Counted from the first letter of the stretch, positions 9,087 through 20,063 are shown. The stretch is DNA of 64,000 bases from Pseudomonas saudiphocaensis (GCF_000756775.1 NZ_CCSF01000001.1:2790001-2854000), one strand, 5' to 3'. Numbers and translations are program-made. The notes: a model not told the origin generated them from the letters alone.

Positions 9087-9400
9087 AGAGCGAGGATGGT
9101 CTTGGCCAGGGCCAAATCGTCTGCCTGGCGGGCATCGGCAAATTCGGCGCGTAGGGCGTCGAAGGCCGCTTCCAGGCGCGCGCCGCGAATATCACCGGCA
9201 CTGGCAACGAAGCTGGCGGCCTCGTCGCGGGCATCGAGAACGAGCTTCATGCCGCTGATGCGGCTGGTCACGTCCGAGGTGAAATTGACGCTGCGATCCA
9301 CCGCGTTGATGACGATATTGCTGGTGGCAACCAGCGTTTGCGCCTGGGCGGAGCAAGCGAGCAGGGCGGTCAGCGCAGCGGTGGTAAGTCTCTTGTACAT
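9083..9400 (-). CDS. DUF2388 exported protein, paralogue 1
   Basis: A 105-residue secreted protein: signal peptide MYKRLTTAALTALLACSAQA, then the DUF2388 core with DARDEAASFVASAGDIRGARLEAAFDAL in overlapping stretches and a C-terminal LALAKTILAL. Function is unknown. It is the third of three tandem paralogues read leftward, and its TGA overlaps the GTG of the DUF4105 gene, so the two are probably translated together. An in-frame GTG at 9412 is possible, but the ATG at 9400 begins a normal signal peptide. Confidence 0.78.
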   Translation of the reverse strand: MYKRLTTAALTALLACSAQAQTLVATSNIVINAVDRSVNFTSDVTSRISGMKLVLDARDEAASFVASAGDIRGARLEAAFDALRAEFADARQADDLALAKTILAL

Positions 9401-9423
9401 GATGGGCTTCACGGCAATGGCGG

Positions 9424-9717
9424 TTATTGGACGAGAATGGCTTCAGCCAGTTCCAGATCACTGGCCACGAGTTCCGGTTGTTGCTCACGCATCCAGCGCA
9501 AGGCCGCTTCCAGGCGTGCGCCGTGGAGCTGGCCGGCACTGGCAACGAAGCTGGCCGCTTCGTCCCGCGCATCGACGATCAGCTTGTTCTCGAAGGGCAG
9601 GCTGGTCAGTTGGCTGGTGACATAGCTGGAAGCCACGACGCCACCCAGGGTGGCGTCAAAGGCCTGGGCAAAGCCACAGGCACAGCAGAGTGCAGTTGCA
9701 AGGGTGAGTCGTCGCAT
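9424..9717 (-). CDS. DUF2388 exported protein, paralogue 2
   Basis: A 97-residue protein with signal peptide MRRLTLATALCCACGFAQA and the DUF2388 core (DARDEAASFVASAGQLHGAR, then LELAEAILVQ). The ATG at 9717 has a TAGGAT ribosome site. It lies 23 bp upstream of paralogue 1 and shares the near-identical DARDEAASFVAS block with both neighbours, which points to local duplication. Confidence 0.78.
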   Translation of the reverse strand: MRRLTLATALCCACGFAQAFDATLGGVVASSYVTSQLTSLPFENKLIVDARDEAASFVASAGQLHGARLEAALRWMREQQPELVASDLELAEAILVQ

Positions 9718-9797
9718 GCCAATCCTACCGCTTAAAAAATTGGCGCAAAGGCTAGCGAAATGCTGGCACCAGGGCCAGCACACCCTTTTGCGAGGTT

Positions 9798-10115
9798 TTA
9801 CAGGCTGAGGATCGCTCGGGCCAGCTCAAGGTCGCTGGCTTCAAGGGCAGGTGACTGAGAGCGGATATGACGCAGGGCCGCTTCCAGCTGTGCGCCTTTT
9901 TGCATGCCGTTGCTGGCGACGAACGAAGCGGCGTCGTCACGGGCATCACGCACCAGCTTGTTGTCACCGATGGAGGAAGTCAGGTCGGACGTGCCCTCGA
10001 CGGTATTGGCCAGCGAGGCACCCAGCGTATCGGTAGTGGCAAGGAAGCTGGATGCCGAAGCAGTACCGGCTAGCAGGGTGGCGGATGCAAGCAAAATCAG
10101 CAGGCGTTTCGACAT
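9798..10115 (-). CDS. DUF2388 exported protein, paralogue 3
   Basis: A 105-residue protein, first of the three in transcription order. It has signal peptide MSKRLLILLASATLLAGTASA and the core DARDDAASFVASNGMQKGAQ with C-terminal LELARAILSL. An 80-bp gap separates it from paralogue 2. The group is common in Pseudomonas and of unknown function; its link to the DUF4105 gene suggests a shared envelope role. Confidence 0.78.
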   Translation of the reverse strand: MSKRLLILLASATLLAGTASASSFLATTDTLGASLANTVEGTSDLTSSIGDNKLVRDARDDAASFVASNGMQKGAQLEAALRHIRSQSPALEASDLELARAILSL

Positions 10116-10179
10116 GGTGTTTCTCCGGTACGGCCCGTTAAGAAAAGGGCGTGCAGGATAAGGCCTGCTGTTTCGCCTG

Positions 10180-10380
10180 TCAGCGCCAGAAGGGTTTGCG
10201 CAGTTCTTCCATGCGCTCGCCCGGGCTGATGCCTGCGTCGGCCAGCAGGCGATCATCGAGGCTGGCAAGTTGGCGGCGCGTTCGGGCGCGCGTTTGCCAT
10301 AGGCGCAGCAGTTGCCACAGCTGTAGCAGTGAGTAGCGCGGAGTGCGCCTGGAGCGGATGCGGGGTAGGGCGCGATCCAT
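10180..10380 (-). CDS. DUF1127 small basic protein
   Basis: A 66-residue Arg-rich protein with the DUF1127 signature LASLDDRLLADAGIS followed by a short tail. Proteins of this family in alphaproteobacteria have been linked to RNA binding and to phosphate or carbon regulation; the role in Pseudomonas is unclear. It is 64 bp upstream of the DUF2388 genes on the same strand, so it may belong to that transcript or stand alone. Confidence 0.75.
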   Translation of the reverse strand: MDRALPRIRSRRTPRYSLLQLWQLLRLWQTRARTRRQLASLDDRLLADAGISPGERMEELRKPFWR

Positions 10381-10530
10381 GATGCCTTCCTTCCGGCGAT
10401 GCCGGGTCAGTGGACACACAGGGTCGCAAAAGGGCGCTTGGCCCATACAGTCACAGCGTTGAAGAATTGTGCCGGTTCAGTTGTGCACGGAAAGGAACTG
10501 TACTGCCCGATACGGAAGAAACTGTAGCGA

Positions 10531-10560
10531 CGGGCGTCCACGCTTGAGCAGGGACGCCCG
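10531..10560 (-). terminator. Hairpin after pntB
   Basis: Perfect 9-bp arms CGGGCGTCC (10531-10539) and GGACGCCCG (10552-10560) lie immediately downstream of the pntB stop in its reading direction. There is no strong T-run, so it may act as a 3' stabiliser or terminator. Confidence 0.5.
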
Positions 10561-10566
10561 AACGGC

Positions 10567-12003
10567 TTATTCCACAGCCTTGACCATGTCCTCGACGACT
10601 TTCTTGGCGTCGCCGAAGACCATCATGGTCTTGTCCATGTAGAACAGTTCGTTATCCAGGCCGGCATAACCGCTGGCCATGGAGCGCTTGTTGACGATGA
10701 CGGTCTTGGCCTTGTACGCCTCCAGGATCGGCATGCCGGCGATCGGCGAGTTCGGATCGGTCTTGGCCGCCGGGTTGACCACGTCGTTGGCGCCCAGCAC
10801 CAGTACCACGTCGGCCTGGCCGAACTCGGAGTTGATGTCCTCCATCTCGAACACCTGCTCGTAGGGCACCTCGGCCTCGGCCAGCAGCACGTTCATGTGG
10901 CCCGGCATGCGTCCGGCCACCGGGTGGATGGCGTACTTCACGGTCACGCCCATGTGGGTCAGCTTTTCGGCCAGCTCCATCAGTGCGTGTTGCGCACGGG
11001 CCACCGCCAGGCCGTAGCCGGGGACGATGATCACGGTGTCGGCGTTGGTCAGCAGGAACGCGGCATCATCGCTGGAGCCGGATTTCACCGAGCGCGCTTC
11101 CTGGGCACCCGCCGGGCCGCCGGCATCGGCAGTGGCACCAAAGCCACCGAGGATGACGTTGAAGAACGAGCGGTTCATCGCCTTGCACATGATGTAGGAG
11201 AGGATCGCACCGGAAGAACCGACCAGCGAACCGGCGATGATCAGCATCGAGTTGTTCAGCGAGAAGCCGATACCCGCTGCCGCCCAGCCGGAGTAGCTGT
11301 TGAGCATCGACACCACCACCGGCATGTCCGCACCGCCGATGGGGATGATGATCAGCACGCCGATGACGAAGGCCAGTGCCACCAGAATGGCGAACGCGGT
11401 GATATTGCCGGTGAAGGTGTAGACCAGGCCCAGGCCGAGGATTGCCAGACCCACCGCCAGGTTGACCATGTGCTGGCCCTTGAACACCACCGGCGCGCCC
11501 TGGAACAGGCGGAACTTGTATTTGCCCGACAGCTTGCCGAAGGCGATCACCGAACCGGAGAAGGTGATGGCGCCGATGGCCGCACCGAGGAACAGCTCCA
11601 GGCGGTTACCGGAGGGAATCGGGTCGGCCATGCCGGCGACGATGCCCAGCGACTGCGGCTCGACCACCGCGGCGATTGCGATGAAGACCGCGGCCAGGCC
11701 GATCATGCTGTGCATGAAGGCCACCAACTCGGGCATCTTGGTCATTTCGACGCGCTTGGCCATGACGGTGCCGACGCTGCCGCCGATCAGCAGGCCGACG
11801 ATCACGTAGCCGATGCCGGTGGTGGCCAGTTCGCTGCCCAGCTTGAAGATCAGCCCGACCGTGGTGAGCACGGCGATGGCCATGCCGAGCATGCCGAACA
11901 GGTTGCCGCGCCGCGACGTGGTCGGGTGTGACAGCCCCTTGAGCGCCTGGATGAAGAACACCGAAGCGACGAGGTAGAGAAGGGTGATGAGGTTCATGCT
12001 CAT
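10567..12003 (-). CDS. pntB: Proton-translocating NAD(P) transhydrogenase subunit beta
   Basis: Couples hydride transfer between NADH and NADP+ to proton movement across the inner membrane. The 478-residue subunit has about eight or nine N-terminal membrane helices (residues 4-260) and a C-terminal NADP(H)-binding domain III with VIIVPGYGLAVARAQHAL and VLVLGANDVVNPAAK. Length matches PntB of other bacteria. The start at 12003 (MSMNLITLLYLV) leaves 3 bp after the pntAB stop. It is the last gene of pntAA-pntAB-pntB. Confidence 0.95.
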   Translation of the reverse strand: MSMNLITLLYLVASVFFIQALKGLSHPTTSRRGNLFGMLGMAIAVLTTVGLIFKLGSELATTGIGYVIVGLLIGGSVGTVMAKRVEMTKMPELVAFMHSMIGLAAVFIAIAAVVEPQSLGIVAGMADPIPSGNRLELFLGAAIGAITFSGSVIAFGKLSGKYKFRLFQGAPVVFKGQHMVNLAVGLAILGLGLVYTFTGNITAFAILVALAFVIGVLIIIPIGGADMPVVVSMLNSYSGWAAAGIGFSLNNSMLIIAGSLVGSSGAILSYIMCKAMNRSFFNVILGGFGATADAGGPAGAQEARSVKSGSSDDAAFLLTNADTVIIVPGYGLAVARAQHALMELAEKLTHMGVTVKYAIHPVAGRMPGHMNVLLAEAEVPYEQVFEMEDINSEFGQADVVLVLGANDVVNPAAKTDPNSPIAGMPILEAYKAKTVIVNKRSMASGYAGLDNELFYMDKTMMVFGDAKKVVEDMVKAVE

Positions 12004-12006
12004 GGC

Positions 12007-12324
12007 TTACTTGCCCTCTGCCTTGGCCGCGCTGCGGTCCTTCTTCTTGAACATTTCCAGCATGCGCCGGGTAACCAGGAAGCCACCGAAGACGTTGACC
12101 GCCGCCAGCGCCACAGCCAGGGTGCCCATGACCTTGCCCAGCGGGGTGACGGTCAGCGCGGCGGCCAGCATGGCGCCGACGATGACGATCGCGGAAATGG
12201 CGTTGGTGACCGCCATCAGCGGTGTGTGCAGCGCAGGGGTGACGTTCCAGACCACGTGGTAGCCGACGTAGATCGCCAGCACGAAGATGATCAGGTTGTA
12301 GATGCCGTCCGAAATCAGATCCAT
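12007..12324 (-). CDS. pntAB: NAD(P) transhydrogenase subunit alpha, membrane part
   Basis: A 105-residue membrane protein forming the small part of domain II: three or four helices, beginning [21 protein letters not shown] and including [20 protein letters not shown]. In Pseudomonas the alpha chain is split into a soluble PntAA and this PntAB, in contrast to the single E. coli PntA. It sits between the two partners, 13 bp from pntAA. Confidence 0.93.
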   Translation of the reverse strand: MDLISDGIYNLIIFVLAIYVGYHVVWNVTPALHTPLMAVTNAISAIVIVGAMLAAALTVTPLGKVMGTLAVALAAVNVFGGFLVTRRMLEMFKKKDRSAAKAEGK

Positions 12325-12337
12325 GTTCGCGTCTCCC

Positions 12338-13459
12338 TTAACCGTTGGTCCGCACGACCTGGCCGTCGCGGCACATCAGGCACGCGGCGACGATGTCGTC
12401 TTCGAGGTTGAGCTGGAACTGACCGTCCTTGTCGATGACCAGCTTGAGGAAATCCAGCAGGTTGCGCGCGTAGAGCGCTGAAGCATCCGCCGGCACCAGG
12501 GTGGCCAGGTTGCTGTAGCCGACAAGGGTGACGCCGTGGCTGATCACCACCTGGTCGGCGACGGTCAGCGGGCAGTTGCCGCCCTGGGCTGCGGCCAGGT
12601 CGACGATCACCGAGCCGGGCTTCATCTCGGCGACGGTGGCTTCTTGCAACAGCACGGGCGCCTTGCGACCGGGGATCAGCGCTGTGGTGATGATGATGTC
12701 GGCCTGCTTGGCGCGCTCATGGACGGCCTTGGCCTGGCGCTCCATCCAGGATTGCGGCATGGGTCGGGCATAGCCGCCAACACCTTCGGCGCACTCGCGT
12801 TCCTCTTCAGTTTCGCAGGGAACATCGACGAATTTGGCGCCAAGCGACTCGATCTGCTCCTTTACCGCCGGGCGCACATCGGAGGCTTCCACCACTGCGC
12901 CCAGGCGCTTGGCCGTGGCAATGGCCTGCAATCCGGCGACGCCGGCCCCGAGGATCAGCACGCGTGCAGCCTTCACCGTGCCGGCTGCGGTCATCAGCAT
13001 GGGCATGAAGCGCGGATACTGGTTGGCCGCGATCATCACCGCCTTGTAGCCGGCGATGTTGGCCTGGGACGACAGCACATCCAGGCTCTGCGCGCGGGAG
13101 GTACGCGGCGCGGCTTCCAGGGCGAACGCAGTGATGCCGCGCTCGGCCATGCGGGCGATATTGGCGTTATCGAAGGGGTTGAGCATGCCGATCAGCACGG
13201 TACCCGGCTGCATCTGCGCCAGCTCGGTTTCGTTCGGTGCGTTTACCTTCAGCACGATGTTTGCTGCGAAGGTCGCCGCGGCCTCGACGATGGTCGCGCC
13301 AGCTGCCTCGTAGGCACCGTCCGGCACGCTGGACTGCATACCGGCACCGCTCTGCACAATGACCTGGTGACCTTGGGCAACGAGTTTCTTGACGGTTTCC
13401 GGCGTAGCGGCAACCCGCGTTTCGCCAGGGCGGGTTTCGAGAGGAACACCAATGAGCAT
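12338..13459 (-). CDS. pntAA: NAD(P) transhydrogenase subunit alpha, NAD-binding part
   Basis: Soluble domain I of the transhydrogenase, binding NAD(H). The 373-residue chain starts [20 protein letters not shown], typical of the alanine-dehydrogenase/PntA fold, and carries the dinucleotide motif [22 protein letters not shown]. The ATG at 13459 has an AGGAG site; longer frames upstream are not supported. It is the first gene of the operon, whose promoter must lie in the 525-bp region shared with gspE. Confidence 0.94.
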   Translation of the reverse strand: MLIGVPLETRPGETRVAATPETVKKLVAQGHQVIVQSGAGMQSSVPDGAYEAAGATIVEAAATFAANIVLKVNAPNETELAQMQPGTVLIGMLNPFDNANIARMAERGITAFALEAAPRTSRAQSLDVLSSQANIAGYKAVMIAANQYPRFMPMLMTAAGTVKAARVLILGAGVAGLQAIATAKRLGAVVEASDVRPAVKEQIESLGAKFVDVPCETEEERECAEGVGGYARPMPQSWMERQAKAVHERAKQADIIITTALIPGRKAPVLLQEATVAEMKPGSVIVDLAAAQGGNCPLTVADQVVISHGVTLVGYSNLATLVPADASALYARNLLDFLKLVIDKDGQFQLNLEDDIVAACLMCRDGQVVRTNG

Positions 13460-13984
13460 TGTTCTTGTTCTCCTGCGTAATCGTGGCCAGCGGCCCGGCG
13501 TGACGGTTCGCTGGTGATACGTTTGGCCGCTGAAAACGGCGGATACAGCGCCTAACCGCGCATTTACGGCGAAATTCGCCGGACGCGGCGGCGCATTCTG
13601 CAAGCGCTGGAAAAATCAAACAACTGTTTTAATCAGTGCTGAAGATGTTTTTTTAACCAGAATCTGACCGGGTGACTGCTTCTGGCCAATGAAAGTCCCG
13701 ACGACGCTGGGCTTCAGCGAGTCATTCAAAGGCCGCTGAAAAGTGTGCTTGACCGCCTGTGAAAATGGCGCGGCGAAGAATGCAGGGCATGCCAGGCAAG
13801 CGGTATTCGTCTGGAGCGTTGTTCAATACCGACCTTGGTGCCGGTTCTACTGGCGGCTGCGACTGTCGGAAGTAAAAAACCGGCAAACGGCGAATGTCGT
13901 TCAATCCTTGTAGTCCAAAACCATTGACGCCGCCGCCGCGTGTGCCGGCGAACTTCGATTGTTTGGCTGTTGGGGACGGCTCTC
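13460..13984. other. Divergent intergenic region pntAA/gspE
   Basis: 525 bp without a convincing gene. It must hold the promoters of the leftward pnt operon and the rightward gsp operon. The stretch at 13615-13680 is AT-richer than its surroundings. A weak minus-strand pair, TTGTTT-17-CAGAAT around 13594-13623, is the best pnt promoter candidate I found, and I saw no good gsp promoter. Confidence 0.5.
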
Positions 13985-15577
<1,593 letters not shown>

Positions 15578-15631
15578 GCTCGCTGCTGTTTGCGGCTGAA
15601 GCCGCTCGAAGCAATGTTCCGCCCAGCCATC

Positions 15632-15715
15632 GTCGGAGCCGCGCCCTCGCGGCGAAGGCGGGCTCGAGGCTGCTCAAACGGCACAAGCTTCGCGCCGGGG
15701 GCGGCGCTCCCACGG
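15632..15715. repeat. REP-type palindrome pair between gspE and gspF
   Basis: Two facing GC-rich units, starting GTCGGAGCCGCGCCC and ending GGGGGCGGCGCTCCCAC, form an imperfect inverted pair about 84 bp long. This is the only sizeable gap (175 bp) inside the gsp operon and looks like a REP/BIME insertion. It may stabilise or attenuate the transcript. Confidence 0.6.
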
Positions 15716-15752
15716 TAGGCGCTCTGCCACGCCAGCGTATGGTCAGCGTCTG

Positions 15753-16967
15753 ATGGCCGCCTTCGAGTACGTCGCGCTGGATCCGCGCGGGCGCCAGCAG
15801 AAGGGCCTGATCGAGGCGGACAGCCCGCGCCAGGCCCGGCAGCTGTTGCGCGACAAGCAATGGTCGCCGCTGGAGGTCAAGCAGGCGCGCTCCAGGGAAG
15901 ACAGCGGCACGGGCGGCTTCAGTTTCGGCCGCGGTCTGTCGGCCCGCGACCTGGCACTGGTTACCCGCCAGCTGGCAACGCTGGTGCAGGCCGCATTGCC
16001 CATTGAGGAAGCGCTGCGTGCCACCGCCGCCCAGGCCAGTTCGCAGCGGATCAAGTCGATGTTGCTGGCGGTGCGTGCTCGGGTGATGGAGGGCCACAGC
16101 CTGGCGGCAGCCCTGCGCGAATACCCATCGGCGTTTCCCGAGCTTTATCGCGCCACGGTTGCTGCAGGCGAGCACGCCGGACATCTGGGGCTGGTGCTCG
16201 ATCAGCTCGCCGATTACACCGATCAGCGTCAGCAGTCGCGGCAGAAGATTCAGCTGGCGCTGCTGTACCCGGTGATCCTGCTGGTGGCCTCGCTGGCCAT
16301 CGTGGTGCTGCTGCTCGGCTATGTAGTGCCGGATGTGGTCAAGGTCTTCGTCAACACCGGTCAGGAACTTCCGGGCCTGACCGTCGGCCTGATTGCCACC
16401 AGCGAGGCGGTGCAGCGCTGGGGTTGGCTGATGTTGCTGGGCATCGTCGTGGCGGGTGTGGGCATGCGGCTGGCCCTGCGTGACGAAAACCTCAAGCGTC
16501 GCTGGCACGCGTTCATTCTGCGTATTCCGCTGGTCGGGCGGCTGACAAGGGCAACCAATACCGCGCGCTTCGCCTCAACCCTGGCAATTCTCACCCGCAG
16601 CGGCGTGCCGCTGGTGGACGCTCTGGGCATTGCCGCCGCGGTGATCGGCAACCTGCGCATTCGCGAGCGGGTGGTCGAAGCGGCGCAGCGCGTGCGCGAG
16701 GGCGGCAGTCTGACTCGCGCGCTGGACGCCACCGGAGAGTTTCCTCCGATGATGCTGCACATGATCGCCAGCGGGGAAAAGTCCGGTGAGCTGGATCAGA
16801 TGCTGTCGCGCACCGCCCGCAATCAGGAAAACGATCTGGCCGCACAGATTTCACTGCTGGTCGGGCTGTTCGAGCCGTTCATGCTGGTGTTTATGGGGGC
16901 AGTGGTACTGGTCATCGTACTGGCCATCCTGCTGCCGATTCTTTCTCTCAACCAATTGGTGGGGTAA
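15753..16967 (+). CDS. gspF: Type II secretion inner-membrane platform protein GspF
   Basis: Polytopic platform protein of the secretion machine. The 404-residue chain starts MAAFEYVALDPRGRQQKGLIEADSPRQ in short motifs typical of GspF, has two repeated GspF domains (about 70-190 and 270-395) and three membrane helices (near 170, 220 and 375-400). Each domain carries the usual LATLVQAALPIEEALRAT or LAILTRSGVPLVDAL motif. It precedes gspG by 3 bp. Confidence 0.93.
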   Translation: MAAFEYVALDPRGRQQKGLIEADSPRQARQLLRDKQWSPLEVKQARSREDSGTGGFSFGRGLSARDLALVTRQLATLVQAALPIEEALRATAAQASSQRIKSMLLAVRARVMEGHSLAAALREYPSAFPELYRATVAAGEHAGHLGLVLDQLADYTDQRQQSRQKIQLALLYPVILLVASLAIVVLLLGYVVPDVVKVFVNTGQELPGLTVGLIATSEAVQRWGWLMLLGIVVAGVGMRLALRDENLKRRWHAFILRIPLVGRLTRATNTARFASTLAILTRSGVPLVDALGIAAAVIGNLRIRERVVEAAQRVREGGSLTRALDATGEFPPMMLHMIASGEKSGELDQMLSRTARNQENDLAAQISLLVGLFEPFMLVFMGAVVLVIVLAILLPILSLNQLVG

Positions 16968-16970
16968 GCG

Positions 16971-17399
16971 ATGACGACGAAGAAACAGAGGGGCTTTACG
17001 CTCATTGAAATCATGGTGGTGGTGGTGATTCTGGGCATCCTGGCTGCACTGGTGGTGCCACAGGTGATGAACCGCCCGGATCAGGCCAAGGTCACCGTAG
17101 CCAAGGGCGATATCAAGGCCATTGCCGCGGCGCTGGATATGTACAAGCTGGACAACTTCAACTACCCCAGCACCCAGCAGGGCCTCAATGCGCTGGTGGA
17201 GAAGCCCAGTGGCAGCCCGCAGCCGCGCAACTGGAACCGCGACGGCTACCTCAAGCGCGTACCCAAGGATCCCTGGGGCAACGATTACCAGTACCTGTCG
17301 CCAGGCACCCAGGGCCCGTTCGATCTCTACTCGCTGGGCGCTGATGGTAAGCAGGGCGGTAACGACCTGAACGCGGATATCGGCAACTGGGATCTGTAA
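16971..17399 (+). CDS. gspG: Major pseudopilin GspG
   Basis: Main subunit of the type II pseudopilus. The 142-residue prepilin has the cleavage motif KQRG/FTLIE with Gly8, Phe9 and Glu13 (+5), and a hydrophobic helix to about residue 30. The C-terminal domain has the GspG calcium-binding region near LYSLGADGKQGGNDLNADIG. It must be processed by a prepilin peptidase (PilD/XcpA), which is not in the window. Confidence 0.95.
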   Translation: MTTKKQRGFTLIEIMVVVVILGILAALVVPQVMNRPDQAKVTVAKGDIKAIAAALDMYKLDNFNYPSTQQGLNALVEKPSGSPQPRNWNRDGYLKRVPKDPWGNDYQYLSPGTQGPFDLYSLGADGKQGGNDLNADIGNWDL

Positions 17400-17402
17400 G
17401 CC

Positions 17403-17975
17403 GTGCTGCGATCGCGGCGGGCTGGCTTCACCCTGGTCGAGCTGCTGGTGGTGATCGTCATTCTCGGCGGGCTGGTGGGCCTGGCAGTACTGGCCACGGG
17501 CGGCTCCGGTTCGTCTCGGGAAGTCCGCGATGAAGCCCAGCGGCTGGCGAGCCTGCTTGGCCTGATGGTTGATGAAGCGGTGCTCGACAGCCGCGAATAC
17601 GGAATGCTGATCGAGCCTCAGGGTTATCGGCTGTTGCACTACGAGGAAGCCCGCGGGCGCTGGCTGGAAAGCGATCGGCGCCAGGCTCACAAGGTGCCCG
17701 AATGGATGCGTCTTGAGCTTGAGCTCGATGGCACGCCGTTGCGGCTGGTGGCGCCAGTCAAACGCGAAGACGATAACCCCGGCCTGTCCCGCGAGGGGGA
17801 TCGCGAGCGTCGCGATGAGCCCCGGTTGGAGCCGCAGCTGCTGTTGCTATCCAGTGGCGAGCTGTCGCCTTTTACCCTGCGCATCCTTGATTCGCGGACC
17901 GCTGAGGGAGGCTGGCAGGTCAGCAGCGACGGTTTCCGCATGCCTCGCGCCGAACCGCTGGATGCGCGCCGATGA
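17403..17975 (+). CDS. gspH: Minor pseudopilin GspH
   Basis: A 190-residue prepilin-like protein with RRAG/FTLVELL (Gly8, Phe9, Glu13) and a hydrophobic N-terminal helix. The start is GTG at 17403, 3 bp after gspG. The C-terminal domain is charged (REDDNPGLSREGDRERRDEP) and matches the expected size of GspH. Its TGA overlaps the gspI ATG. Confidence 0.88.
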   Translation: MLRSRRAGFTLVELLVVIVILGGLVGLAVLATGGSGSSREVRDEAQRLASLLGLMVDEAVLDSREYGMLIEPQGYRLLHYEEARGRWLESDRRQAHKVPEWMRLELELDGTPLRLVAPVKREDDNPGLSREGDRERRDEPRLEPQLLLLSSGELSPFTLRILDSRTAEGGWQVSSDGFRMPRAEPLDARR

Positions 17976-18361
17976 AGCAGGCGCGTGGCTTCACCCTGCT
18001 TGAGGTGATGGTGGCGCTGGCCATCTTCGCCCTGGTCGCCGCGGTGGTGCTGACTGCCGCCGGCCGCAGCGTGGCCAATGCCGGCCGCTTGGAAAGCCTG
18101 ACCCTGGCCGGCTGGATTGCCGATAACCGCCTCACCGAACTGCAATTGCAGCAACCGCCTCCGGCCATTGGCCGCGAGGAGCGTGAGCTGGTATTCGGTG
18201 GGCGCCAATGGCAAACGCTTAGCGCCGTCGAGACCAGCGGCACGCCCGGCTTGCTGCGTGTCACCGTGTGGGTCGCGCCTGTGGAGCCTGCCAGCTCACG
18301 CGAGCCGATTGCCGAGCGTGCGCTGACCAGCCTCAGCGGCTTTATCGGGACGGCTTTCTGA
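17972..18361 (+). CDS. gspI: Minor pseudopilin GspI
   Basis: A 129-residue prepilin-like protein with QARG/FTLLEVMVALAIFAL (Gly6, Glu11). It matches GspI in size and in the WIADNRLTELQL stretch. With GspJ and GspK it forms the pseudopilus tip. The ATG overlaps gspH by 4 bp and its stop shares a base with the gspJ start. Confidence 0.9.
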   Translation: MKQARGFTLLEVMVALAIFALVAAVVLTAAGRSVANAGRLESLTLAGWIADNRLTELQLQQPPPAIGREERELVFGGRQWQTLSAVETSGTPGLLRVTVWVAPVEPASSREPIAERALTSLSGFIGTAF

Positions 18362-19083
18362 TGATGCGTCGTGCCCAGACTGGCTTCACCCTGCTTGAAC
18401 TGCTGATCGCCATTGCGCTGTTTGCGCTGCTGGGCCTGGCCACCTATCGCATGCTCGAAGCGGTGCTGCGCAGCGACGAGGTGGTGCGTGCCCAGGAAGC
18501 GCAGTTGCGCGAGCTCGGGCGGGCACTCTGGAGCCTGGAACGGGATCTGCTCCAGGCCGTGCCGCGCCCCATTCGTGACGGCTATGGCGATGAGAGCAAC
18601 GCCTTTATCGGCCAGCTGGCCAGCACCGAGGAAAGCGTAGCCTTCGAGCTGACCCGCAGCGGCTGGCGCAACCCCACCGGCTTGCCTCGGGCCAATCTGC
18701 AGCGGGTGCGCTGGCGGCTTAGCGGCGACAACCTGGAGCGGCTCTATTGGGTGGTGCTCGACCGCGACATCGAAAGCCTGCCGCGTGTACAGCGGGTACT
18801 GCAGGGGATATCCGAATGGCGCCTGCGTTATCTGGACGGCGACAACGTCTGGCATGAGGAGTGGCCGCCGTTCTCTTTTGGCCGCAGCGATCCCGAACAG
18901 CAGGCTCGAAGTCTGCCCGCGGCGGTCGAGGTGTCCTTCGAGCACCCGCGCTTCGGCAATATCAGCCGTCTGTTGCGCCTGCCGGAAAATGCGGCGCCGC
19001 CAGCGTTCTTCCAGCCGGTAGAGAACCCGGATGGCGAGGCGGCTGGCCAAGGCCAGGCGCCCACGCCGGAGCCGCAACCATGA
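18361..19083 (+). CDS. gspJ: Minor pseudopilin GspJ
   Basis: A 240-residue prepilin-like protein with RRAQTG/FTLLELLIAIALFAL (Gly8, Glu13). The start at 18361 is set by this leader; the frame extends upstream but has no leader there. The domain contains SLERDLLQAVPRPIRD, typical of GspJ. It ends in a Pro/Glu/Gln-rich tail and overlaps gspK by 4 bp. Confidence 0.9.
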   Translation: MMRRAQTGFTLLELLIAIALFALLGLATYRMLEAVLRSDEVVRAQEAQLRELGRALWSLERDLLQAVPRPIRDGYGDESNAFIGQLASTEESVAFELTRSGWRNPTGLPRANLQRVRWRLSGDNLERLYWVVLDRDIESLPRVQRVLQGISEWRLRYLDGDNVWHEEWPPFSFGRSDPEQQARSLPAAVEVSFEHPRFGNISRLLRLPENAAPPAFFQPVENPDGEAAGQGQAPTPEPQP

Positions 19084-20060
19084 GGGCGGAACGTGGCGTT
19101 GCGCTGATTACCGTGCTGCTGGTGGTGGCGCTGGTCACCGTGGTCTGCGCCAGCATGATCGCGCGCCAGCAGCTGTCCATCCGCGCCACCAGCAATCAGC
19201 TGCAGGTGCGCCAGGCCTGGCACTACGCGCTGGGTGGCGAGGCGCTGGCGCAGTCGATCCTGCGTCGCGACGCGCAAGCGGCCGGAACTGGCGCGCAACC
19301 GCCAGTGGATCACCTGGGCGAAGCCTGGGCGCGGCCACAACCCGTCTATGATCTGGATGACGGCCAGGGGCAAATCCAGCTGCGCATCGAGGATTTGAGC
19401 GGGCGTTTCAACCTCAACAGTCTGGTTCAGGACGGCCTGCCTAATGAGGCCGCCCAGGCGCAGTTCAGCCGACTGCTGCAACGCCTGGAAATCACCGAAC
19501 CCTATGCCGAGCGCCTGCTCGATTGGCTTGATCGGGATCAGCAGCCCAGCGGCGAAACAGGTGCCGAAGACAATGCCTATCTGCTACTCGACCCGCCCTA
19601 TCGCACCTCTGGCCGAAGCCTGGAAGACATCTCCGAGCTGCGGTTGCTGCTGGGCATGCGTGACGAGGATTTTCAGCGTCTGGCGCCCCATGTCAGCGTG
19701 TTGCCGGCAGGCACTCCGCTGAACGTCAATACTGCGGGTGCGCTGGTGTTGTCCAGCCTGGCAGACAACCTCAGCATCGGTGCTGCCGAGGCCCTGGTGC
19801 AGGCCCGCGGCAGCGAAGGGTTTCGCGATGTGGCGACCTTTATGGCGCAACCGGCGTTTACCGCTGTCCAACTGCAAAACCCCCGCCTGGCGGTGACCAG
19901 TCAGTATTTCCAGGCCATCAGCGAGGTGCGCCTGGGCGACCGGCGCCTGGCGCTGGTGAGCCTGTTGCAGCGAGAAGGCGAGGGTGAGGTGCGAGTGCTG
20001 CAGCGCAATCTGGGACAGCCGCCGAGGCTGCCTCGTCAAACCGATGATGGAGATCGATAG
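19080..20060 (+). CDS. gspK: Minor pseudopilin GspK
   Basis: The large minor pseudopilin capping the tip. 326 residues with leader RAERG/VALITVLLVVALV; as usual for GspK the +5 Glu is absent (Thr). It has the GspK helical domain with SGRFNLNSLV and the helix-hairpin-helix-like INVNTA-type stretch TPLNVNTAGALVL. The ATG at 19080 overlaps gspJ. Confidence 0.93.
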   Translation: MRAERGVALITVLLVVALVTVVCASMIARQQLSIRATSNQLQVRQAWHYALGGEALAQSILRRDAQAAGTGAQPPVDHLGEAWARPQPVYDLDDGQGQIQLRIEDLSGRFNLNSLVQDGLPNEAAQAQFSRLLQRLEITEPYAERLLDWLDRDQQPSGETGAEDNAYLLLDPPYRTSGRSLEDISELRLLLGMRDEDFQRLAPHVSVLPAGTPLNVNTAGALVLSSLADNLSIGAAEALVQARGSEGFRDVATFMAQPAFTAVQLQNPRLAVTSQYFQAISEVRLGDRRLALVSLLQREGEGEVRVLQRNLGQPPRLPRQTDDGDR

Positions 20061-20063
20061 CCG

